This document shows positions 17,644 to 26,176 of a DNA stretch of 64,000 nucleotides, in pieces. Source of the DNA: Pseudolabrys sp. GTDB taxonomy: Bacteria > Pseudomonadota > Alphaproteobacteria > Rhizobiales > Xanthobacteraceae. Numbering within the stretch: position 1 is the first letter of the stretch; each line of letters opens with the position of its first letter. The notes beneath the pieces are model-generated. The model made no database searches. It saw only the letters and a list, made by a program, of their open reading frames with translations, and was not told where the DNA came from. Made by a program: the position numbers and the translations under genes. The stretch covers positions 1 to 64,000 of the forward strand of contig JALHNV010000004.1 in the NCBI GenBank assembly GCA_022843325.1, read 5' to 3'.

Positions 17644-17668
17644 GGCGTGCGCCGAGATGGCGCACGCC
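17644..17668 (-). other. Intercistronic hairpin downstream of the dppA-type gene
   Basis: Perfect 10-bp arms GGCGTGCGCC (17644-17653) and GGCGCACGCC (17659-17668) with loop GAGAT, in the 65-base gap between the binding-protein stop and the permease start. There is no T-run, so it is not a full intrinsic terminator; it may protect the 3' end of the binding-protein mRNA or weaken read-through. Confidence 0.6.
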
Positions 17669-17683
17669 TTCACTGTTGCAGGG

Positions 17684-19297
17684 TCAGGCCTTGACGAGCG
17701 TGCGGTAGTCGACCTGCCGGTGGAACCAGTACTGGTAGCCGGAGATGTTCTTCTGCATCGCCACGTTCAGATACGGCTGGAACAGCGGAATGCGGGGCAC
17801 ATCGTTGTAGGCCTTGGTGATGAATCCCGTCACGCTCTTGTCGTAAGCCGCCTTGTCGCCGATGGCGGCGGCGGCGTAGGCGCCGTCGATCAGGACGTCC
17901 ATGTCCTTGTCGACGTAGCTCGGCGTGTTGAAGATCGCGTTCTGTCCGGAATAGCACCAGAAGAAGAAGTACTCCGGATAATCCAGCCAGCCCGAGAAGA
18001 AGTTGACCATCATCGGCATCGACTTCTTCGCCATCTCGCTGCGCCAGTTGGCGCCCGGTACCTTGTTGATGGCGAGCTTGATGCCGATCTGGCCGAGACT
18101 CTCCTGGATCAGGATAGCGATCGGTTCGGAATTGACCGCGTCGCCGAGATCAAACGAAATCGTAGACTCGATCGGGCCGACGCCGGACGCCGCCATCAGT
18201 TCCTTGGCCTTGGCGATGTTGTCGCTGTAGCCGGTGGGCTGCGGCCAAACGCTTTCGGTGACTGTGTTAGACGCGGCGCCGAACAGCGGCCGCGCGTGGC
18301 CGAACATCGCGGCATCGATGATCTTCTGATACGGGATCGCGTAGGCGATGGCCTGGCGGACTTTTTCGTTGTTGAACGGCGGGTTCTTCACGTTCAGCTC
18401 GACGCTGTACATACCGTTGCCGATCGGATTGGAGACGAGCTTGAGCTTGCCGTCCTTCTTCATCTCGGTGAAATCCTTCGCCGGCAAATCGAAGGAGATA
18501 TCGGCGTCGCCGCGCTCCATCAGCGCCCGGCGGTTACCCGCCGACGGGATGGTGCGCCAGATCACCCTTTTGAGCTGCGGTAGCTTGCCGCCAACCCAGC
18601 CATCGTGGCGCTCGTAGACGGTCTCGACGCCCGGCTTCCAGCTTGCCACCTTGTAGGCGCCGCCGCCGGCCGTGTTGCTCTTGGTGTATTCGAGCGCCCA
18701 CGGGTCCTTTTCGGTGGCGTTCTTCTTCAGCAGGCCGGAATTGTAGATGCTCGGCACAATCACCGCGATGTCCGGAATGGTCATGCGGTCTTTCTTGATG
18801 AAGTCGACGCGGAAGGTGTTGTCGTCGACGGCGACAAACTGTTCCTTGTTGACCAGCGAACCGGCCTTCATCTGCACGGTCGGGAAGCCGCCGACCGAGA
18901 CGGCCCGGTCGAAAGACCATTTCACGTCGTTGGCGGTGATCGGCGTGCCGTCGTGAAACGTTGCGCCCTTCTTCAGCTTGAAGGTGACCGACATGTCGCC
19001 GGTCGTCATGTCTTCGGCGAGCTCGGGCTTGAATTTGTCGAGGTCGTAGGACAGCGAGCCGTCGGCCAGGGTCTTGGTCTCATGGCTGATGAGCCGGTCG
19101 TAGCAATTCCACGACGCCTCGTAGCCGGGACGGTTGGTGCCGACCCCGTGGATGTCGAGGTTGTTCGGTCCGTTCTCGGTGACGAGAAGGAGGGTCTCCT
19201 GGCGCGTTTGCGCGGCGGCCGAGAAAATGGCCGGCGCGGAGATGGCGGTGCCAGCCGCCAAAGCGGTGGCTGATTTCAGAAATTCGCGACGCTTCAT
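17684..19297 (-). CDS. ABC transporter substrate-binding protein (family 5, DppA/OppA-like), Tat-type leader
   Basis: 537 residues. The leader MKRREFLKSATALAAGTAISAPAIFSAAA has a twin-arginine motif (KRREFLK), so export folded through Tat is likely. The mature part has the family-5 signature region (FKLKKGATFHDGTPITANDVKWSFDR near 115-140) and DADISFDLPAKD. It is the first gene of the dpp-type operon. The ATG at 19297 has GGGAGG seven bases upstream; a TTG two codons earlier is less likely. The ligand may be a peptide or another amphipathic compound; family 5 is broad. Confidence 0.92.
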   Translation of the reverse strand: MKRREFLKSATALAAGTAISAPAIFSAAAQTRQETLLLVTENGPNNLDIHGVGTNRPGYEASWNCYDRLISHETKTLADGSLSYDLDKFKPELAEDMTTGDMSVTFKLKKGATFHDGTPITANDVKWSFDRAVSVGGFPTVQMKAGSLVNKEQFVAVDDNTFRVDFIKKDRMTIPDIAVIVPSIYNSGLLKKNATEKDPWALEYTKSNTAGGGAYKVASWKPGVETVYERHDGWVGGKLPQLKRVIWRTIPSAGNRRALMERGDADISFDLPAKDFTEMKKDGKLKLVSNPIGNGMYSVELNVKNPPFNNEKVRQAIAYAIPYQKIIDAAMFGHARPLFGAASNTVTESVWPQPTGYSDNIAKAKELMAASGVGPIESTISFDLGDAVNSEPIAILIQESLGQIGIKLAINKVPGANWRSEMAKKSMPMMVNFFSGWLDYPEYFFFWCYSGQNAIFNTPSYVDKDMDVLIDGAYAAAAIGDKAAYDKSVTGFITKAYNDVPRIPLFQPYLNVAMQKNISGYQYWFHRQVDYRTLVKA

Positions 19298-19440
19298 GGT
19301 CAAACCTCCCGAGATGCACTGGGGAGGTCTTCCGCAAGCCGCGTGCCAAAACTCTCGCGGGTGCGAAAATTAGCTAAACGTCTGATGGAGTGTAAGAATC
19401 CCTCTGCGCGGGCCGCAGGGCCCAAAAGCAGGGCGGAACT

Positions 19441-19458
19441 CCTATTGCATACAATAGG
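19441..19458. promoter_or_regulatory. Candidate GntR operator upstream of the dpp-type operon
   Basis: Perfect inverted repeat CCTATTG (19441-19447) and CAATAGG (19452-19458) around CATA, in the 212-base gap upstream of the binding-protein gene. The core ATTGCATACAAT resembles operators of FCD-type GntR regulators (compare ATTGTATACAAT). The only GntR gene in the window closes this operon. Matching it to that regulator is inference. Confidence 0.55.
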
Positions 19459-19509
19459 GCCAAATCAGCCCATAATTTAGGCTAAAGCATTATTGGCAAC
19501 GTTTTGAGC

Positions 19510-20655
19510 CTAGGCGGCGTCCGATGCCGCCACGGCCTCAACCCGCGTGCCGATGGTGACGCGATGCCGCTGCAGCCGGTCCTCGTCGACGACGACACCC
19601 AGGCCCGGCCGGTCGAGACGTGTGACGTGGCCTTGCGCCGTCGGCACTGGCTGCGTGGTGACGTCGGCGCCGAGCGCGGTGTGTGTCAGCGTCAGGCCCC
19701 AGGCGATGTTCGGAATCGTCGCCGCGACATGCAGCGCGGCGGAACAGGCGACGCTGGATTCGCCGGTCTTGCAGGAGATATTCACGCTCATGCCGGCGCG
19801 GTCGGCCAGTGCCGCAGCATTGGCGACGGCGCGGATGCCGCCGAGCTTGATCGCTTTCAGGCTGACGCCGCGGGCGGCATTTGCTTGATGGTGCCGGGTT
19901 ATGTCGGCGAGCGAATGGATGCCCTCATCGGCCCCGATCGCGATCTCCGGCGCCGCAGCCACCACCGCCGCCATGCCCGCCAGATCGTCGGCGGTGACCG
20001 GCTGCTCGAAGAAATCGAGCCCGCAGCCCTTCACGGCGCGGACGTACTCAATGGCCTCCTCGGTCGTGAAGCCCTGGTTGGCGTCGGCCGAAATCAGCAT
20101 GTCCGGCCCCAGAACCTCGCAGACGGCGCGGGTGCGCCGGGCGTCATTGGCGGCGCTGTCGATGCCGACCTTGATCTTGTAGGCAGTAAAGCCCGCCGCC
20201 TTTTTCTTTTCGGCGTCGCGCAGGTCGCCGTCGAAATCGCCGCCGCCGACCACGGCCAGCAGCGCCACCCGGTCGCGGAGCGCCTTACCGAGCAGCGCGT
20301 GCACCGGCGTGCCGGCGGCCAGCCCTGCCAGATCGAGCAGTGCAATCTCGATCGCCGCCTTGGCGCCGTGATTGCCGTACATGCGGCCGTCCATCGCCAC
20401 CATGGCGCCTTCGATGTCGGCGGGATCGCGGCCGATCAGAGCCGGCGCCAGCCGATGGACGGCGGCAACGATACTCTCCAGCGTATCGCCGGTCATGACA
20501 GGCGCCGAAGCGGCTTCGCCCCAGCCGACCAGGCCGGTGTCGGTCCCAATTCGCACCAGCACATTGTCGGCGCGGCGTACTTCCTCGCCCGCCATGATGA
20601 CCGGCTTGAGCATCGGCAGGCTGATGGCGATGGGCTCGATGGATTTGATCTGCAC
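19510..20655 (-). CDS. Enolase-superfamily enzyme, mandelate racemase/muconate lactonizing group
   Basis: 381 residues. The catalytic KxK pair is K160-K162 (TAYKIKVG). The three metal ligands are D191 (SADANQG), E217 (FFEQPV) and D243 (GADEG), and the second-side lysine is K268 (SLKAIKLGG). This is the MLE-subgroup layout, which includes muconate cycloisomerases, dipeptide epimerases and amino-acid racemases. It lies between a dipeptide-type ABC operon and a Bug protein, so a dipeptide epimerase or another carboxylate isomerase is plausible, but the specificity loops do not let me choose. Confidence 0.85.
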   Translation of the reverse strand: MQIKSIEPIAISLPMLKPVIMAGEEVRRADNVLVRIGTDTGLVGWGEAASAPVMTGDTLESIVAAVHRLAPALIGRDPADIEGAMVAMDGRMYGNHGAKAAIEIALLDLAGLAAGTPVHALLGKALRDRVALLAVVGGGDFDGDLRDAEKKKAAGFTAYKIKVGIDSAANDARRTRAVCEVLGPDMLISADANQGFTTEEAIEYVRAVKGCGLDFFEQPVTADDLAGMAAVVAAAPEIAIGADEGIHSLADITRHHQANAARGVSLKAIKLGGIRAVANAAALADRAGMSVNISCKTGESSVACSAALHVAATIPNIAWGLTLTHTALGADVTTQPVPTAQGHVTRLDRPGLGVVVDEDRLQRHRVTIGTRVEAVAASDAA

Positions 20656-20685
20656 GGCGGCGGCTCCGACGGACTGGAATGAAAA

Positions 20686-20714
20686 CGCCCGCCGCCGGGT
20701 CGCGGCAGCGGGCG
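20686..20714 (-). terminator. Probable intrinsic terminator after the Tat-type Bug gene
   Basis: A stem of arms 20686-20697 and 20703-20714 has one mismatch and a five-base loop. Read on the minus strand it is followed by GTTTTCATT. It lies between the Bug gene stop (20736) and the enolase-superfamily start (20655). The T-run is short, so termination may be partial. Confidence 0.55.
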
Positions 20715-20735
20715 CGGTTTGACGCAGGCTTGAGC

Positions 20736-21749
20736 CTACAGCTTCTTCATCTTCGCCTGTTCGATGACGTCACGGAACAGGTCGATTTCCTTGGTGATGC
20801 GCGCCCAGGCTTCCTTCTGGCCCACCGGGCGAACCTGGAAGCCGGCCTTGAACAGCCGCTCCTTCATCGCCGGTGTGCTGAGCACCTTGATGGTTTCCGT
20901 CTCGACCCATTTGACGACATCCGCCGGGGTCTTGGCCGGGGCCATCAGCACGCAGTCGGTGGCGAACACGAAGTCCTTGAATCCGGCTTCCTGCATGGTC
21001 GGAACGTCGGGCATGTCCGGCCAGCGTTCGGCACCGGTAACCGCCAGGCAGCGCAGCGTGCCCGCCTTGATGTGTGCCGCTGCCGGCGGCAGCGAACCCG
21101 ACGACAGCTGAACGGTGCCGGACAACAGCGCCTGCAGGGCGTCTCCGCCGCCCTTGAACACAACGGTTTCGAGCTTGGGCAGGTTCGCGCGCGCTTTCAG
21201 GACTTCCGCCTGCAATTGCGGTGCAGTGCCGATCGGCGGCGCCGAGACGTTGAACTTATCCGGGCTGGCCTGCGCCAGTTTGATGAAGTCCTGGATCGTC
21301 TTGGCCGGCAACTCGGAACGGACCACGAAGGTGTTCGGTGACGTTGCCAGTTCACAGACCGCGACGAAGTCGGTCATCGGGTCATACGGGATCTTGTTGT
21401 ACAGCGACGGATTCACCGAATAGGCGTTAGTCGCCAGCAACAGAGTGTAGCCGTCCGGCTCGGAACGCGCCGCCGCGCCCATGCCGATGTTGCTGCCGGC
21501 GCCACCGATATTCTCGATGATGAAGGTCTTGCCGGTGGACTCTTGCAACGCCGCCGCCACCGTGCGGCCGACCAGGTCTGAAGGCCCGCCCGGCGTGTTC
21601 GCCACGATGATCTTGACCGGACGCTCCGGGTAAGCGGCATAGGCCGAACGGGTGCCAATCAAGGCGGGCGCGGCAACACCGGCCGCCAGCGCGCCGGCGC
21701 CCTTGATCAGACGGCGCCGTGATAGCGCCCAGTCATTGAATTTGGTCAT
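20736..21749 (-). CDS. Bug/TctC-family solute-binding protein with Tat-type leader
   Basis: 337 residues. The leader has SRRRLIKGAGALAAGVAAPA, a twin-arginine motif, whereas the other three Bug proteins in the window have ordinary Sec signals. The mature part begins YPERPVKIIVANTPGGPSDLVGRT, and the family's GGDALQALLSGTVQLSSGS lies mid-protein. The ATG at 21749 has GGGAGG four bases upstream. No membrane partner genes are near. Divergent to it is a ThDP decarboxylase, so the ligand may be a keto acid or a compound degraded to one; this is inference. Confidence 0.9.
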   Translation of the reverse strand: MTKFNDWALSRRRLIKGAGALAAGVAAPALIGTRSAYAAYPERPVKIIVANTPGGPSDLVGRTVAAALQESTGKTFIIENIGGAGSNIGMGAAARSEPDGYTLLLATNAYSVNPSLYNKIPYDPMTDFVAVCELATSPNTFVVRSELPAKTIQDFIKLAQASPDKFNVSAPPIGTAPQLQAEVLKARANLPKLETVVFKGGGDALQALLSGTVQLSSGSLPPAAAHIKAGTLRCLAVTGAERWPDMPDVPTMQEAGFKDFVFATDCVLMAPAKTPADVVKWVETETIKVLSTPAMKERLFKAGFQVRPVGQKEAWARITKEIDLFRDVIEQAKMKKL

Positions 21750-21857
21750 CAAACCTCCCTGTGTGTTTTGCCCGCCCATGGCCGGCGCTTTTGTTGGCGA
21801 ACGATAAGCTATTGCGAATATTGGAGCAATGCCGTTAGCCGCGCGCTATGTCGCACT

Positions 21858-21876
21858 GCTTTCACCGGGTGAAAGC
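21858..21876. promoter_or_regulatory. Perfect 19-bp palindrome (9-1-9) in a divergent promoter region
   Basis: GCTTTCACC-G-GGTGAAAGC occupies 21858-21876 in the 233-base gap between the Bug gene (start 21749, minus) and the decarboxylase genes (start 21983, plus). A perfect 9-base match of both arms is unlikely by chance in such a gap, so this is probably the operator of a dimeric regulator. A second, looser pair, ATTGC (21811-21815) and GCAAT (21826-21830), lies beside it. No regulator gene adjoins. Confidence 0.6.
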
Positions 21877-21982
21877 GGAGATGAAAATCGTCCACCCTCG
21901 ATGATGGCACACGGCTTGATGGACGGTCGAAACACGCTAACGTCGCATCTGGACTGCAATTCCCGCTTTAAGGACCGGTCGC

Positions 21983-22519
21983 TTGACGAAAAAGCCAACG
22001 CAGCCTGCGCCCTGGTACGAGATCGTGCTGGCGACGCTGAAGGCCAACGAGGTCAAGCTGGTCGTCTACGTTCCCGACAAGGTGTTCACGCCGCTGATCA
22101 AGGCGATCCACGCCGACCCCTACTTTATCGCTTTCACCGCGACGCGGGAGGAGGAGGCGATCGGCATCGTCACGGGCGCCTGGATGGGCGGGATGCGCGG
22201 CGCCGTGCTGATGCAGACCTCCGGCTTCGGCACCCTTCCGAACGCGCTGGCATCACTGGTGGTGCCGAGCCAAATCCCGGCGCTGATCTTTGTTTCCGAG
22301 CGCGGCACGCTGGGCGAGTTCAATCTCGGTCAGGCGCTGGTCTGCCGTACCATGCGGCCGGTGCTGGATTCGATCGGCATCGAAACCCACACCATCACGC
22401 GTTACGACGAACTCGAGTTCATCGTCGACCGCTCGATCAAGCAGGCGGTCGCCACGCAGGCGCCGGTTACCTTCATCCTGTCGCCGCTCCTAACCGGCGG
22501 CAAAGTTTTTCAGCATTGA
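21983..22519 (+). CDS. ThDP-dependent decarboxylase, pyrimidine-binding (alpha) subunit
   Basis: 178 residues starting at a TTG with TAAGGA upstream. It corresponds to the N-terminal PYR domain of ThDP enzymes alone. TATREEEAIGIVTGAWMGG at 52-70 holds the catalytic glutamate, and LMQTSGFGTLPNALASL follows. Separate alpha and beta subunits of this size occur in sulfopyruvate decarboxylase (ComD/ComE) and relatives such as phosphonopyruvate decarboxylase. The keto acid is not fixed by the sequence. The beta subunit starts nine bases after this stop. Confidence 0.85.
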   Translation: MTKKPTQPAPWYEIVLATLKANEVKLVVYVPDKVFTPLIKAIHADPYFIAFTATREEEAIGIVTGAWMGGMRGAVLMQTSGFGTLPNALASLVVPSQIPALIFVSERGTLGEFNLGQALVCRTMRPVLDSIGIETHTITRYDELEFIVDRSIKQAVATQAPVTFILSPLLTGGKVFQH

Positions 22520-22527
22520 GCGACACC

Positions 22528-23142
22528 ATGACCGCGACACAGTCCGGCGCCGTTAGCGCACACAATGCCAAGGTGATGAACCGCTTTGACCTGACCCAGC
22601 GTCTGGTCGCCCAGCTCAAGCACGGCGAGGCGGTGATCGGCGGCATCGGCAACGCTAATTTCGACCTGTGGGCCAGCGGCCAGCGGCCGCAGAACTTCTA
22701 CATGCTCGGCAGCATGGGGCTGACCATTCCGATCGCGCTCGGCGTCGCCATCGCCCAGCCGCAGCGTCACGTTATAGCGCTTGAGGGCGACGGCTCGCTT
22801 TTGATGCAGATTGGCTGTCTCGCCACCGTCGCCATGCGGATGCCGAAGAACTTGACCATGGTGATCTGGGACAACGGCCTTTATCAGATCACCGGCTCGC
22901 AGCCGACCGCGACCGCCTCCACCGCCGATCTGGTCGCGATGGCGCGCGGCGCAGGCCTCGCCAACAGCGCATGGGCGGGCGACGAAGGCGACTTCGATCG
23001 CATGGTTGCCGGCGCGCTAAAGGGTGGCGGCCCGACGCTGATTGCAGCGCGCATCGACCACAAGCCGGCGGTCGGCGCCACCGACCGCGATCCGGTGCAG
23101 ATACGCGAGCGCTTCATGCGCGGGATTGGCGTCAGGCCGTAA
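22528..23142 (+). CDS. ThDP-dependent decarboxylase, diphosphate-binding (beta) subunit
   Basis: 204 residues: the PP domain of a ThDP enzyme. The cofactor-magnesium motif runs from GDG at 87-89 to N116 in VIWDNGLYQ, the usual ~30-residue spacing. MLGSMGLTIPIALGVAIA at 59-76 is typical of the ComE-like subunit. The open frame continues upstream through the alpha gene in another frame, but the ATG at 22528, just after the alpha stop, gives the family-sized protein. Together the two subunits would decarboxylate a 2-oxo acid such as sulfopyruvate. Confidence 0.85.
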   Translation: MTATQSGAVSAHNAKVMNRFDLTQRLVAQLKHGEAVIGGIGNANFDLWASGQRPQNFYMLGSMGLTIPIALGVAIAQPQRHVIALEGDGSLLMQIGCLATVAMRMPKNLTMVIWDNGLYQITGSQPTATASTADLVAMARGAGLANSAWAGDEGDFDRMVAGALKGGGPTLIAARIDHKPAVGATDRDPVQIRERFMRGIGVRP

Positions 23143-23148
23143 CGAGCG

Positions 23149-23793
23149 TCATCGCCCCGTACTGCCGGACTCGTCGAGAACGCCGGCCAGCATCGCCATG
23201 CGGACCAGATCGGACAGGCTGTTGGCCGCCATCTTGGTCATCAGGTTGGCGCGGTAGATTTCCACCGTGCGCGGACTGATGCCGAGATCGAAGGCGATCG
23301 TCTTGTTGGCGTTGCCCGCTACCAGGCCTTCGAGCACCTCGCGCTCGCGCTTCGACAGCGCCGCCAGTTTATCCTGGATGCCCCCGAGCTCGGCGTTGCG
23401 GCTGGCCGCATCGGCGCTGCGGCTGCAGGCATTGCGGACGGCGGCCAGCAGCACCGCGTCGTCGAACGGCTTTTCGAGGAAATCGACGGCGCCGATTTTC
23501 ATCGCCTCGACCGCCAGCGCGATGTCGCCATGGCCGGTAATGACGATGACCGGAAGCTGTCGCTTGATCCCGTGCAGATGGCGCAACAGGTCGATGCCGG
23601 TCATGCCCGGCATCCGAACGTCGGTGATGATGCAGCCGGACGTGATCTGCGGCAGCACGTCCAGGAAGGCTTTGGCCGACTCGAACCCGCGCGCCTTGAT
23701 CCCGGCGGTCTTCAGCAGAAATTCGAGCGATTGCCGGACGGCGTCGTCGTCGTCGATCACGTAGATGATCGGCTCAGGCTGCGTCATCGACAT
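23149..23793 (-). CDS. fixJ: Response regulator FixJ
   Basis: 214 residues. The receiver domain at about 8-125 has the acidic pocket VIDDDDAV, phospho-acceptor D58 in [12 protein letters not shown] and K108 in FLEKPF. A LuxR-type helix-turn-helix at about 145-205 has [22 protein letters not shown] and [16 protein letters not shown]. FixJ, phosphorylated by FixL at low oxygen, activates fixK and nifA in rhizobia. Its start lies 20 bases inside the fixL 3' end, so the two are coupled. An ATG at 23787 is an alternative start. Confidence 0.93.
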   Translation of the reverse strand: MSMTQPEPIIYVIDDDDAVRQSLEFLLKTAGIKARGFESAKAFLDVLPQITSGCIITDVRMPGMTGIDLLRHLHGIKRQLPVIVITGHGDIALAVEAMKIGAVDFLEKPFDDAVLLAAVRNACSRSADAASRNAELGGIQDKLAALSKREREVLEGLVAGNANKTIAFDLGISPRTVEIYRANLMTKMAANSLSDLVRMAMLAGVLDESGSTGR

Positions 23794-25279
23794 ACCCCTC
23801 GCTCACCATCGCCAAAGTGAAACTGAAGATCGTCCCCCCGGGGGGATTGGGCTCGGCCCAGATCTTCCCGCCATGCGCTTCGACGATGGTGCGGGAAATC
23901 GACAGGCCGACGCCCATGCCCTGGCGCTTGGTGGTGATAAAGGGCTGGAACAATTGCTCGGCAATTTCCGGTGCGATGCCCGATCCGCTATCGGCGACGC
24001 TGATGCGGGCGAGGTTATCGCCGATGGCGTCGATGGCGACGACGAGGTCGCGTCTCGCTGAGGTTTCCATGGCATCCATGGCGTTCCGGATCAGGTTCAG
24101 CAGCACTTGCTGGATTTGCACACGGTCGGCCAGCACCAGATCGACCGCCGGATCGAAGCGGAACTGCACGCGGATGCCGCGGTCTTTGACGCCGACCAGC
24201 GCCAGTGCGCTGGCTTCCTCGACCAGCTTGGTGATGCTTTCCACGCGCCGCTCGCTCTCGCCGCGGGACACGAAGTCGCGCAGCCGGCGAATGATATGGC
24301 CGGCGCGCATCGACTGGTCGGCGGCCTTCTCGAGTGCGTCGCGCAGCATTGCGGAACGCTCGTCGTTCGCGCTCTCCAGTATCCGCTGCGAGCCCTGGAG
24401 ATAATTGCTGATGGCCGACAGCGGCTGATTCAGCTCGTGCGCCAACGTCGAGGCCATCTCGCCCATCGCGGTCAGCCGCGAGATGTGCACCAGTTCGGAC
24501 TGCAATTCCTGCAACCGCGCTTCGGTCTGTTGCCGCTCGGTCAGGTCGCGGATGAAGCCGGTGAAATAGCGCCGGTCGCCGGATTTCATCTCGCCGACCG
24601 CGAGCTCCATCGGAAACGTCGAGCCGTCCTTGCGCTGGCCGACCACCACGCGGCCGATGCCGATGATGCGCCGCTCACCGGTGTCCTTGTAGCGGCGGAG
24701 ATAGCCGTCGTGCTGTTCTCGATACGGTCCGGGCATCAGGATGCGGACGTTCTGCCCGATCGCCTCGGCCGACGCCATGCCGAACAGTCGCTCCGCGGCG
24801 CTACTGAACGATTGCATGACGCCATTTTCGTCGATGACGATCATGGCTTCCGGCACCGTGTCGAGGATCGATTGAAGATGTGCCTCGCGGGCCAGCGCGT
24901 CGCGGGTCATGAGGTTGGCGGCGCGCCGGCTGCGGTGCAGCAGTTCGCCGCCCCATGACACGACGGCGCCGATGACGGCGAAAGCGATGCTGTTAATTGT
25001 CGCTGTGTTCGACAAGGCTGCGGGATCATGACGCACGAAAAGGGCTACTGCGACGCTGAGCGCGGTCGCCAGCAGGCCAGGGCCGAGACCGCCCAAAGCA
25101 ACGGATATCAGCACCGTCGGTATGAAGTAGAGGAATATCGCGTCTTCGTGCAATGTGGGGGTCAGCAGAGCACGAGCGGCCAGGGCCAGCAGAACTGCCG
25201 TTGGCGCGACCCCATAGCGCCACACCGTGCCGCGCTGAAGTTCTATAAAAATGTTATATTTATCAGTGGTTTGTGCCAT
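23774..25279 (-). CDS. fixL: Oxygen-sensing haem PAS histidine kinase FixL
   Basis: 501 residues. About four hydrophobic helices lie between residues 20 and 115, so it is membrane-bound like the Sinorhizobium protein. The haem PAS domain (about 130-250) keeps the proximal histidine H190 (REQHDGY), R196 and the distal-side R210 (RRIIGIGR), equivalent to Bradyrhizobium H200, R206 and R220. The position of Bradyrhizobium H214 is Arg here. The kinase core has H281 ([12 protein letters not shown]), N399, D430SGSG and GMGVGLS. Oxygen on the haem shuts the kinase off. It is divergent from fixK. Confidence 0.94.
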   Translation of the reverse strand: MAQTTDKYNIFIELQRGTVWRYGVAPTAVLLALAARALLTPTLHEDAIFLYFIPTVLISVALGGLGPGLLATALSVAVALFVRHDPAALSNTATINSIAFAVIGAVVSWGGELLHRSRRAANLMTRDALAREAHLQSILDTVPEAMIVIDENGVMQSFSSAAERLFGMASAEAIGQNVRILMPGPYREQHDGYLRRYKDTGERRIIGIGRVVVGQRKDGSTFPMELAVGEMKSGDRRYFTGFIRDLTERQQTEARLQELQSELVHISRLTAMGEMASTLAHELNQPLSAISNYLQGSQRILESANDERSAMLRDALEKAADQSMRAGHIIRRLRDFVSRGESERRVESITKLVEEASALALVGVKDRGIRVQFRFDPAVDLVLADRVQIQQVLLNLIRNAMDAMETSARRDLVVAIDAIGDNLARISVADSGSGIAPEIAEQLFQPFITTKRQGMGVGLSISRTIVEAHGGKIWAEPNPPGGTIFSFTLAMVSEGYVDDAA

Positions 25280-25415
25280 AATATGGCCCGGCGAGCGCTG
25301 CGTATCGAAGGCGGTCACCGGCGCCTCCGGGAAACCCCGTAGGGAGATTATCTGAATTTTCGGCGCCTCGCTCCAGCTGTATCGGTTGACTATGGACTCA
25401 CCGGGACAATGCGCC
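25280..25415. promoter_or_regulatory. Divergent fixL-fixK promoter region
   Basis: About 136 bases between the two starts. In rhizobia FixJ-phosphate activates the fixK promoter from such a region. I found no TTGAT-N4-ATCAA FixK box; TTGAC-N4-GACTC at 25386 is only half of one. GTAGGGAGATTATC at about 25339-25352 could be part of a FixJ site, but the consensus is too loose to claim. Confidence 0.4.
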
Positions 25416-26099
25416 ATGTACACACAAACCGCGATGATCAACCGTAGTTCGCTGCGCCAGCCAGCGCTTCGCCTCGTGCCGCAGGTGAGCTCGCGCATGG
25501 GTGACTCGATCGAGATGATGGGTGCAGTGATGCCGTTCGGCCGCAACGCCGAGATCTACGGGGAAAACGAGCCGGCCGAATATCTCTACAAGGTCGTCTC
25601 CGGCGCGGTGCGGACCTACAAGGTGCTCAATGACGGTCGCCGTCAGATTGGTGCATTCTATCTACCCGGCGATATCTTCGGCCTCGAAGTCTGCGATGAG
25701 CACACCTTCTCGGCGGAAGCTATCGCCGACTGCAAGGTACTGGTGATGAAGCGCAGCGCGCTCATCGCGCTAGCCACGCGCGACAACGCGGTAGCGCAGC
25801 AGCTCTGGGCGATGACCGCGACCGAGTTGCAGCGGGCGCATAACCACATCATGTTGCTGATCAAGACCGCACAGGAGCGCGTCGCCGGCTTCCTGCTGGA
25901 GATGGCGGCACGCTCTGGGGCCAGCAACGAGATAGAACTGCCGATGTCGCGGCAGGATATCGCCGATTATCTCGGCCTCACCATCGAGACTGTGTCGCGT
26001 ACGCTAACGCAGCTTGAAATTTCCGCGGTGATCGCAGTGCCGACCTCCCGCCGCATCGTGCTGCGCAACCGCGCCGCACTGAGCCGCCTGAACGCCTGA
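25416..26099 (+). CDS. fixK: Crp/Fnr-family regulator, FixK-type
   Basis: 227 residues from ATG 25416, chosen for the CGGGAC purine stretch upstream; ATG 25392 would add eight residues. The cyclic-nucleotide-like beta domain covers about 35-140 ([32 protein letters not shown]). The Crp-type helix-turn-helix at about 180-205 has [20 protein letters not shown], with the E-SR residues that read TTGA half-sites. The four-cysteine iron-sulfur cluster of Fnr is absent, as in FixK, which acts without sensing oxygen itself. Its place beside fixLJ supports the name. A clear terminator follows. Confidence 0.88.
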   Translation: MYTQTAMINRSSLRQPALRLVPQVSSRMGDSIEMMGAVMPFGRNAEIYGENEPAEYLYKVVSGAVRTYKVLNDGRRQIGAFYLPGDIFGLEVCDEHTFSAEAIADCKVLVMKRSALIALATRDNAVAQQLWAMTATELQRAHNHIMLLIKTAQERVAGFLLEMAARSGASNEIELPMSRQDIADYLGLTIETVSRTLTQLEISAVIAVPTSRRIVLRNRAALSRLNA

Positions 26100-26148
26100 A
26101 CACGATCCAAAGCCGAACGTCGTTTCCCTGACATGTTCGGTTTCTCCT

Positions 26149-26176
26149 GCCCCGGCACGGTTTGCCGGGGCTTTTT
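26149..26176 (+). terminator. Intrinsic terminator of fixK
   Basis: Perfect 9-bp arms GCCCCGGCA (26149-26157) and TGCCGGGGC (26163-26171) with loop CGGTT, followed by TTTTT at 26172-26176. On the opposite strand no T-run follows, so it acts for fixK only. Confidence 0.9.

Noticed and set aside
21829-22527. Reading the beta ThDP subunit as a longer protein starting upstream of the alpha subunit
   Set aside because: The upstream part lies in another frame over the alpha gene and gives no ThDP motif; the ATG after the alpha stop gives the normal 204-residue subunit.
25386-25400. A FixK/Fnr box TTGAC-N4-GACTC before fixK
   Set aside because: Only the left half matches TTGAY; the right half should read RTCAA and does not.
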